This document shows positions 59,460-64,000 of a stretch of 64,000 nucleotides of DNA, piece after piece. The stretch's first letter is position 1; each line of letters starts with the position of its first letter. The position numbers were made by a program, and so were the translations under genes. Source of the DNA: Cohaesibacter intestini. GTDB lineage: Bacteria > Pseudomonadota > Alphaproteobacteria > Rhizobiales > Cohaesibacteraceae. The stretch lies in assembly GCF_003324485.1 (NCBI RefSeq), contig NZ_QODK01000008.1, forward strand, positions 62,001-126,000, read 5' to 3'. Below the pieces are notes generated by a model. It was not told where the DNA came from. It saw only the letters and a list, made by a program, of their open reading frames with translations, and searched no databases.

Positions 59460-61295
59460 ATGTCATCTGCCCATCCATCACAAAGTCAGAATCGCGAGAC
59501 GATCTCTGTGCGCAATGTGAAGAAATTCTTCGGGCCAACCCGTGCGCTGGACGGGGTGAGCTTCTCCGCCCGCGCAGGTGAGGTGCATGCGATTGTGGGC
59601 GGCAACGGGTGTGGCAAGAGCACAATGGCGAAGGTCGTCTCGGGCATTCTGCCCGTCGATAGCGGCTCGGTGTCCATTCTGGGCGAAGCGCCTTCCACCC
59701 CGGCAGAAAGCAAGGCGCTGGGCATTTCCACGGTCTATCAGGAAGTGCTGGTGGCCGATGAATGCACGGTCGTGGACAATATCTTCATGGGATCGGACGC
59801 GCTCTTCTCAAAGAGCATGTCGCAAGACCACAAGGTGGCCCGCGCCGCCGCATTGATGCAGGATCTTGCGGGCGAACCCGTCGATCCTTTCGCCTTTGTC
59901 GGCACGCTGCCGCTTGGTCTCAAGCAATGGATCACCATTGCCCGTGCCTTGGTTAGCGATCCCAAAATTCTGATATTGGACGAGAGTTCCGCAGCGCTCG
60001 ATCTGGACAGCACAGAGCGGTTGTTCGCCAAAATGCGGGAATTACGCGATGGCGGCACGACAATCCTGATCGTGACCCACCGCATCGCCGAACTGATCCG
60101 GATTTCTGACCGTGCAACGGTTCTGCGCGACGGACGCGATGTCGGTGTCCTCGAGAAAGAACAAATCACCGAGAAGAACCTGCTTGCGCTGATGACCGGA
60201 GACGAAACCGCCGGACAGGCGGTTGATCTCGAAGCACCGCAACCTCAGAGCGATGAGCTCGCCATGAAAGCCGAGGCCATTTCGCTGGTCGACGGAACAG
60301 CCCCTTTTGATTTTGAATTAAGACGCGGCGAAATTGTCGGCATCGCAGGACTGGATGGCCAAGGGCAGGATGCCTTCGTTCGCGCCTTGGCCGGGGTTGA
60401 ACCGGTCAAGGGTGGCTTTGTCTGGGTGTCAGACCGACAGGGGCAGTTTTCAGTGGTCCGCTCACTGGCTGATGCTGTGAAGGGCAGAATCGCCTATGTC
60501 TCTGGTGACCGGAAACGCGAGGGGATTTTTGCCTCCCTGTCCATCTTTGAAAATATGGTCATGCCACTCTATCGCGAGAAGAAACGGGCGGGCATTCTGG
60601 GGCTTGTGGACTTCGCCACCCTTGTCACCATCTTCAAGCGCGAAGCCGACAATCTGATGATCAAGTTCGGCGTCAAGGAAAATCCCATCACCTCCCTTTC
60701 AGGCGGCAACCAGCAAAAGGTGCTGATCGGGCGCGGCTTTGCCATGCGGCCCGACGTGATCGTACTGAATGACCCGGCGCGTGGCATCGATGTTGGTGCC
60801 AAGACCGAGCTTTACAAACACCTGCGAACCTTCGCCAACGAGGACAAGTCGGTCGTCTATATGTCCTCCGAGCTGGAGGAATTTATCGGCTTTGCGACGC
60901 GCATCATCGTGTTTCGCAACGGCATGCCTTTCGATGCCTTCGATGGCCGCCAGTTTGATTCCAAGCAGATTCTGGAAGCGATGTTCGGGCAGACCGATGG
61001 TCGCGGGCTGGATGCGCCTTGGGGGCTGAAGCCCGGAGGGGCGACCGTCGCACCTGAGCGCGTTGACCCTGTCGTTGCCCAGCCTGTCGCTACCCAGTCC
61101 GTTGTTGCCAAGCAAGCCGAGCCAACGGATGGGGGGATGATGGTTCCTGAAGACAGCGCACCGATAAAGGCCAAATCGGATGAGGCAACCACCTCCGCCC
61201 CTCAGCGCCCCGCAGTCCGCCCCATTCGGATCGTCGAATTCGATGCCAAAACCGGCCAAGCCCGCGCCATCGGTTCCAAAGGGGGTGCCGCATGA
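59460..61295 (+). CDS. Sugar-type ABC transporter ATP-binding protein with C-terminal extension
   Basis: This tandem ATPase of 611 residues is about 100 longer than RbsA-type relatives. The N-domain has Walker A GGNGCGKST and Walker B ILILDESSAALD but a degenerate signature, LPLGLKQWITIAR. The C-domain has SLSGGNQQKVLIGR and VIVLNDPARGID with a changed Walker A (GLDGQGQDA). The extra tail (after about residue 510) is low-complexity and rich in Pro, Ala and Val, ending with VRPIRIVEFDAKTGQARAIG. The stop overlaps the permease start (ATGA). Confidence 0.9.
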   Translation: MSSAHPSQSQNRETISVRNVKKFFGPTRALDGVSFSARAGEVHAIVGGNGCGKSTMAKVVSGILPVDSGSVSILGEAPSTPAESKALGISTVYQEVLVADECTVVDNIFMGSDALFSKSMSQDHKVARAAALMQDLAGEPVDPFAFVGTLPLGLKQWITIARALVSDPKILILDESSAALDLDSTERLFAKMRELRDGGTTILIVTHRIAELIRISDRATVLRDGRDVGVLEKEQITEKNLLALMTGDETAGQAVDLEAPQPQSDELAMKAEAISLVDGTAPFDFELRRGEIVGIAGLDGQGQDAFVRALAGVEPVKGGFVWVSDRQGQFSVVRSLADAVKGRIAYVSGDRKREGIFASLSIFENMVMPLYREKKRAGILGLVDFATLVTIFKREADNLMIKFGVKENPITSLSGGNQQKVLIGRGFAMRPDVIVLNDPARGIDVGAKTELYKHLRTFANEDKSVVYMSSELEEFIGFATRIIVFRNGMPFDAFDGRQFDSKQILEAMFGQTDGRGLDAPWGLKPGGATVAPERVDPVVAQPVATQSVVAKQAEPTDGGMMVPEDSAPIKAKSDEATTSAPQRPAVRPIRIVEFDAKTGQARAIGSKGGAA

Positions 61296-62797
61296 GCGAT
61301 GCAAGCATCAACAAAACAGACGCCATGATCGAGCAGGCGAGCGATAGCGCCAAACAGGCACAAGGCGGGCGGGCAAATCCGTTCCTTCTGGTGCCGATCA
61401 CCTTGTTCTTCCTGCTGTTGGGGCTGGCAGCGCTGCGTTCTCCCAGCTTGATGACTGCATCGGGCATTGGTGGCGCGATTGTCGTCGCAACGCCGCTGGT
61501 TCTGGCCACCTATGCCTTGATGGCGTCGGTCATTTCCGGGCGTGGCACGGTGGATTTGTCAATCGGGCCTCTGATCAGCTTCATCAACGTGACCCTGATT
61601 CAGCTTTATGCGATGGGTCTGTTGCAAAATCCGATCTCGGTCTTTCTCTATGCCCTGTTTGTCGGTGCAGCCTATCAGTTTTTGTTTGCGCTGGTGGTGC
61701 TCTATGTGCGGGTGCAGCCGATCATCGTGTCGCTCTCCGGCTATCTGGCCTTGTCGGGGATCAATCTGGTCATCCTGCCACGTCCGGGGGGTATTGCGCC
61801 TGAATTCATGGCTGAATGGGGTCTTGGCACATCCATATTTTCGCCGGTTTTCGTGATCCTGATCGTGGCAACATTGGCCTGGCTATTGTTCACCCGCACC
61901 GCCTTTTACACCCACTTGCGGCTGATGGGGTCTGATGAGCGGGCGGCCTACACGGCCGGTGTGCCGATCTATATTGTCCGCATTGGAGCGCACCTCATTT
62001 CCGGCTGCTTTGCGGGCCTGACCGCGATCGCCTTTACCGGTCTGATTTCGTCCGGCGATCCGTCGCAGGGCACCACCTACACGCTGATTTCGGTCACCGC
62101 TTTGGTGCTGGGCGGGGCGTCTCTGGCCGGTGGTCGTGCCGGTGTCTTCGGGTCATTCCTTGGAGCAGTGAACCTCTATCTGATCACCTTTGTGCTGGCG
62201 ACCTTTAATTTCGGCGCGGTGCAGAGCTTTGTGACCAACCTTGCCTATGGCTCCATTCTGGTCATTTCTCTTCTGCTGACGCTGATCATCCCCTTCATCA
62301 CCCGTCACATCCGCAATTTCTCGCCGCTTCTGTATTTTGTGGCCCTCGGTGTGGTGGCGATGGGCATAATTTTGCATTCCACCAACGATATCGATCCAAG
62401 AGCGCGCAACAGGACACCAGCACCGACCCAGAGTGCTGAAACCACCATTGCGCCATTGGCTCCGATTGAAGCTGAGGCTTTGTATGTGGCGCCGCTGGAA
62501 GTCGCTACGCCAACCGCCAGCGACGAAGCCTTGCGCACCATGGCAATGCCGCTGGTGCTGTCCGTGCTGCTGCTCGTCTTCATTGCGGTTTTCGTAAGGA
62601 TCGCCGTCACACAGTCCGACCGGCGGACGGTTGCCCCGGTTGTTGCAACGGTTGTCGCTGCGCTGGTGCTCTATATCGCGTTTGTCATGCAGGACACAGC
62701 CAAGATGCCCGCCACGAAACTTCCCAACTCTGAGTCTCCTGACACTCAGACGCCTGGTTCTCAGGCACCCAGCTTGCAAGGGGAGGATAGCCAATGA
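61292..62797 (+). CDS. ABC transporter permease with extended C-terminus
   Basis: This 501-residue RbsC-type permease is far longer than the usual 320-340. The core (about 25-345) has SVISGRGTVDLSIGPLISFINVT, GSDERAAYTAGVPIYIVRIGAHLISGCFAG and LVLGGASLAGGRAGVFGS. After it come a further membrane segment, a Pro/Thr/Glu/Ala-rich linker (about 375-405), two more hydrophobic segments and a Ser/Pro/Gln tail. The role of the extension is unknown. It overlaps both the ATPase gene and the next permease gene. Confidence 0.88.
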   Translation: MSDASINKTDAMIEQASDSAKQAQGGRANPFLLVPITLFFLLLGLAALRSPSLMTASGIGGAIVVATPLVLATYALMASVISGRGTVDLSIGPLISFINVTLIQLYAMGLLQNPISVFLYALFVGAAYQFLFALVVLYVRVQPIIVSLSGYLALSGINLVILPRPGGIAPEFMAEWGLGTSIFSPVFVILIVATLAWLLFTRTAFYTHLRLMGSDERAAYTAGVPIYIVRIGAHLISGCFAGLTAIAFTGLISSGDPSQGTTYTLISVTALVLGGASLAGGRAGVFGSFLGAVNLYLITFVLATFNFGAVQSFVTNLAYGSILVISLLLTLIIPFITRHIRNFSPLLYFVALGVVAMGIILHSTNDIDPRARNRTPAPTQSAETTIAPLAPIEAEALYVAPLEVATPTASDEALRTMAMPLVLSVLLLVFIAVFVRIAVTQSDRRTVAPVVATVVAALVLYIAFVMQDTAKMPATKLPNSESPDTQTPGSQAPSLQGEDSQ

Positions 62798-64000
62798 CAT
62801 CCATGTCAACCCAGCCGCGTCTGAGCTTGCCGGTGACCATCATAGGGCTGGCCATCGCCATCATTCTCACCGCCATCGGTGTGGTATTCGGCTTCATGCA
62901 GGACCTGTCCGTACAATTGATCATCCTGTCGGCCATCTCCACTATGGTGGCCTTCATGTGGGGCTGGCGCTTTGTCCTTGGCCAATTTGCCAACCACTCT
63001 GCCAAGGATGAACAGCAGGACGAAGAAGGCTCTATCAGTGAAGGCCGCAAGGTCTGGCTGCAATTCAGGGCTCCGCTCTATGGATTGCTGTTCCTGCTGG
63101 CGCTGTTTCTAATCTTGTCACTGACGGTCGAGAGCTTCTTTAACATCTGGAACATCGTTTCCTTTCTGATCATCCTGACCATCATCGTGCTGACCCGCAC
63201 GCTTGGCCGCCATTTCGAGCAGAACAGGTCCGCCTTCATTGGCATCATGGTCCTGTGCGGTCTGTTTTCCATCGGCTCGATGAATATCGAGGGCTTCGCC
63301 TCGGGTGCCAACATCAAGGCGATGTTGCTCTTTGCCGCCTTCCTTGGCATCGCGTCGGTCGGACAGACTTTGGTGGCGTTGCTCGGTGGGCTTGATCTGT
63401 CGATCCCCTTCATCATTGGCGCGGCCAATGTGGGCCTTTTATATCTGATCAGCCTCGGGGTGCCGTCATGGCTGGCCGTGATCATTGTTTTGCTGACCGG
63501 CGCGATCCTTGGGGTCATCAACGGGCTGTTGAGCTTTCGTTTGCAGGGACAGGCACTGATCGTCACTTTGGGGACCGGCTTTGCCATCTCGGGCGGCATT
63601 CAGATCATCACCTCGATCGGTTCGGCCTATTCGGGCAATGTGTTTGGCCAAGTGCCTGCCTGGCTGTCCAATCTGGCCGCGATGAATGGCACCACCTTCG
63701 GTCTGCCATTCCCGCCTGTGATTGCCATCTGGGGGCTGGTGCTGATCCTGCTGACCGTCGGCATGAAATACACCGTGTATGGGCGATACCTGTATGCGCT
63801 GGGCGTCAATCGCACCTCCGCCAGCCGCGTCATGGTTTCAGAGCTTGGCTATTGGGTCACCATGTATGCCATTTCCGGTTTCTTTGCCGCGATGGCCGGG
63901 GCCTTGCTGTTGGGCTGGTCCGGTGGCGGCTTCATCGGCGTGGGCGATCAATATCTGTTCCTCACACTGGCGGCGGTCGTCGTGGGGGGAACGTCCCTTC
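62794..64000 (+). CDS. Second ABC transporter permease, truncated by the window end
   Basis: The frame from the ATG at 62794 (overlapping the previous stop) stays open for 402 codons to the window edge. An N-terminal extension with two membrane segments and a charged linker (NHSAKDEQQDEEGSISEGRK) precedes the RbsC-like core (ALLGGLDLSIPFIIGAANVGLLYLISLGVP, LGVNRTSASRVMVSELGYWVTMYAISGFFAAMAG). The visible end, LTLAAVVVGGTS, is the usual closing motif, so about 40-60 residues are probably missing. Confidence 0.87.
   Translation, partial: MTSMSTQPRLSLPVTIIGLAIAIILTAIGVVFGFMQDLSVQLIILSAISTMVAFMWGWRFVLGQFANHSAKDEQQDEEGSISEGRKVWLQFRAPLYGLLFLLALFLILSLTVESFFNIWNIVSFLIILTIIVLTRTLGRHFEQNRSAFIGIMVLCGLFSIGSMNIEGFASGANIKAMLLFAAFLGIASVGQTLVALLGGLDLSIPFIIGAANVGLLYLISLGVPSWLAVIIVLLTGAILGVINGLLSFRLQGQALIVTLGTGFAISGGIQIITSIGSAYSGNVFGQVPAWLSNLAAMNGTTFGLPFPPVIAIWGLVLILLTVGMKYTVYGRYLYALGVNRTSASRVMVSELGYWVTMYAISGFFAAMAGALLLGWSGGGFIGVGDQYLFLTLAAVVVGGTSL

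Noticed and set aside
1-64000. tRNA or rRNA genes, CRISPR arrays, insertion sequences, prophage
   Set aside because: I saw no tRNA-like cloverleaf, rRNA core sequence, regular repeat-spacer series, transposase motif or phage gene, but faint remnants could be missed by eye.

Overview
The window is moderately GC-rich and densely packed with genes. It looks like a chromosomal segment of an alphaproteobacterium, probably marine or salt-exposed and related to Hyphomicrobiales or Rhodobacterales. I infer this from the EnuR/Ueh/Eut/Doe ectoine-degradation locus, the many TRAP and ABC importers, and the protein flavour; no rRNA or other taxonomic marker is present. I see no tRNA or rRNA genes, CRISPR array, transposase or phage gene.

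Layout. (1) 1-1534 (-): a TRAP importer (dctP, dctQ, first codons of dctM), substrate unknown. (2) 2029-16161 (+): a complete ectoine/hydroxyectoine uptake and catabolism cluster: enuR, uehABC, usp, eutABC, doeA, an ArgE/M20-type deacetylase where the AstE-like DoeB/EutE is normally found, doeC, doeD and the Lrp-type doeX. The pathway runs ectoine -> N-acetyl-diaminobutyrate -> diaminobutyrate -> aspartate semialdehyde -> aspartate. (3) 16250-21900 (-): an unfamiliar set made of an about 11-segment membrane protein, a Tat-exported metallo-beta-lactamase-fold hydrolase and a CobW/COG0523 GTPase with a 300-residue unidentified N-terminal region. Upstream is a FadR-type GntR regulator with two near-identical palindromic operators, and a divergent GAF-like sensor protein (22078-22995). 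This is the best candidate in the window for an undescribed system.

(4) 23084-31430: an Fe3+-type ABC importer (-), a PhnD-like periplasmic protein (-), and a divergent TctDE-like two-component system with its own periplasmic binding protein (+). (5) 31499-40020: a deoxyribose/ribose-type catabolic cluster (DeoR regulator, deoC, sugar ABC importer, DUF4432 epimerase-like protein, ribokinase-family kinase). (6) 40398-43632: an EamA transporter, a small membrane protein, and a TetR regulator divergent from an enoyl-CoA hydratase with a palindromic operator between them.

(7) 43689-48623 (-): nikABCDE preceded by an exact NikR-type operator, GTATGA-N16-TCATAC. (8) 48959-50523 (+): a histidine phosphatase and a short-chain dehydrogenase. 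(9) 50643-54686 (-): a cobalamin-riboswitch-controlled FecBCD-type importer plus a CbiX-like/ferredoxin fusion that has lost the CbiX metal-binding histidines. (10) 54773-64000: an IclR regulator (-) divergent from a probable catabolic operon (SCP2-like protein, alpha/beta hydrolase, lactonase-like MBL protein, sugar-type ABC importer with two unusually extended permeases). The last permease runs off the window.

Transport dominates: two TRAP systems and five ABC systems, each with its own regulator or operator. Many binding-protein genes are separated from their membrane components by strong RNA hairpins, which fits differential expression within operons.
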